NCBI GenBank assembly: GCA_030037185.1
Contig: JASHRR010000770.1
Location: forward strand, 1-5,726
Direction of reading: 5' to 3'
DNA length: 5,726 nt
Source of the DNA: Xanthobacteraceae bacterium
Lineage (GTDB): Bacteria; Pseudomonadota; Alphaproteobacteria; Rhizobiales; Xanthobacteraceae
Shown: positions 5,094-5,726 of the stretch, piece after piece
Numbering within the stretch: the stretch's first letter is position 1
Layout of the letters: each line of letters opens with the position of its first letter
Position numbers and translations under genes: made by a program
Notes under the pieces: model-generated
Told to the model about the DNA's origin: nothing
The model's database searches: none
The model's input: the letters and a program-made list of their open reading frames with translations, nothing else

Positions 5094-5726
5094 ATGACCG
5101 AAATTCGGGTCCCCACGCTTGGTGAATCGGTAACGGAGGCCACGATCGGCAAATGGTTTAAGCGGCGCGGTGACTACGTGGCTGCAGACGAACCGCTGGT
5201 CGAGCTCGAGACTGACAAAGTGACGATCGAGGTGCCGGCGCCGGCGGCGGGGACCCTATCGGAGATCGTTGCCAAGGACGGCGAGACGGTTGCGGTCGGA
5301 GGGCTGCTCGGACAAATCAACCCGGGCGACGGCGCCCAACCATCCGCAGCCAAGCCGGCAGAGCCCGCGAAAGCCGCTGCTCCGCCAAAGGGGGCTCCTG
5401 CTCCGCCGCCGCCACCTGCTCCGCCGCCGCAAGCTGCTCCGCCGCCGCAAGCTCCCAAGGCGGCCGCCGCGATACCGCTTGCTCCCTCGGTGCGCCGCCT
5501 CGGCGCGGAATCAGGCATTGCACCCGAATCGGTCACAGGGACCGGGCCGGATGGCCGGGTCACCAAAGGGGATATGTTGGCCGCCATCGAACGCGCCGCG
5601 GCAGCGCCGACGGTGATTGCTCAGCCGGCTCAAGCCGTTCAGCTGCGCGCTCCGGCACCCGCCGACGACGCCGCGCGCGAAGAGCGCGTGCGGATGACGA
5701 GGCTGCGGCAGACGATCGCGCGGCGT
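5094..5726 (+). CDS. sucB: 2-oxoglutarate dehydrogenase E2 (dihydrolipoyl succinyltransferase), N-terminal part
   Basis: The first 211 codons of the E2 core subunit, which accepts the succinyl group from SucA on its lipoyl arm and transfers it to CoA. Residues 1-77 are one lipoyl domain starting MTEIRVPTLGESVTEATIGKW, typical of SucB rather than the pyruvate E2. The lipoylated lysine is K42 in ETDKVTIEV. Residues 80-128 are an Ala/Pro linker. The peripheral subunit-binding domain runs about 129-165 (APSVRRLGAESGI...GTGPDGRVTKGDM). A second Ala/Pro-rich linker leads to the start of the catalytic domain (REERVRMTRLRQTIARR, 195-211). The catalytic HxxxD motif lies beyond the window. The frame stays open to the last base. 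The ATG gives the exact family N-terminus. Expected next in the cluster, but not visible, is an lpd (E3) gene. Confidence 0.96.
   Translation, partial: MTEIRVPTLGESVTEATIGKWFKRRGDYVAADEPLVELETDKVTIEVPAPAAGTLSEIVAKDGETVAVGGLLGQINPGDGAQPSAAKPAEPAKAAAPPKGAPAPPPPPAPPPQAAPPPQAPKAAAAIPLAPSVRRLGAESGIAPESVTGTGPDGRVTKGDMLAAIERAAAAPTVIAQPAQAVQLRAPAPADDAAREERVRMTRLRQTIARR
5400..5453 (+). repeat. In-frame 18-bp tandem repeat, three copies, in the sucB linker
   Basis: Units at 5400-5417, 5418-5435 and 5436-5453 encode APPPPP, APPPQA and APPPQA. The second and third units are identical in DNA; the first differs only in its last two codons. It lies in the flexible linker between the lipoyl and E3/E1-binding domains, so changes in copy number would lengthen or shorten the swinging arm without a frameshift. 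Confidence 0.85.

Overview
The window looks like chromosomal DNA of a GC-rich alphaproteobacterium, probably Hyphomicrobiales (Rhizobiales) or a close relative. The SucA N-terminus (MSRQDTNSAF...TSFLYGGNADYIDKLY) and the sucA-sucB order fit that group. This placement is by recall of family sequences, not by a search. I see no insertion sequence, phage gene, tRNA, rRNA or CRISPR array.

Layout. Minus strand, left end: the first 11 codons of an RND efflux permease (35..1, running off the window), overlapped ATGA-fashion by a complete MdtA-like periplasmic adaptor gene (1525..32). A 372-bp divergent intergenic region follows (1526-1897). Plus strand: a complete sucA for the E1 subunit of 2-oxoglutarate dehydrogenase (1898-4861), a 232-bp structured gap (4862-5093), then the first 211 codons of sucB for the E2 subunit (5094-5726, running off the window). 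SucA and SucB are successive parts of one TCA-cycle complex. The adaptor and permease are parts of one tripartite drug or metabolite exporter. The two pairs share only their promoter region.

The genes are ordinary members of known families. The part most worth a second look is the divergent control region. It holds three elements resembling sigma-54 (-24/-12) promoters. Two point toward sucA: one is an exact TGGCACG-N4-TTGC placed 44 nt (predicted leader) before the sucA start, the other is a near match about 140 bp further upstream. The third, weaker one points toward the efflux operon with a predicted 29-nt leader. Sigma-54 control of sucA would be unusual and would make biological sense, because 2-oxoglutarate is the carbon/nitrogen signal read by PII and NtrC. 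It remains a hypothesis from sequence matches alone. Secondary points are the structured sucA-sucB gap, an in-frame 18-bp tandem repeat in the SucB linker, and a long disordered tail on the adaptor.
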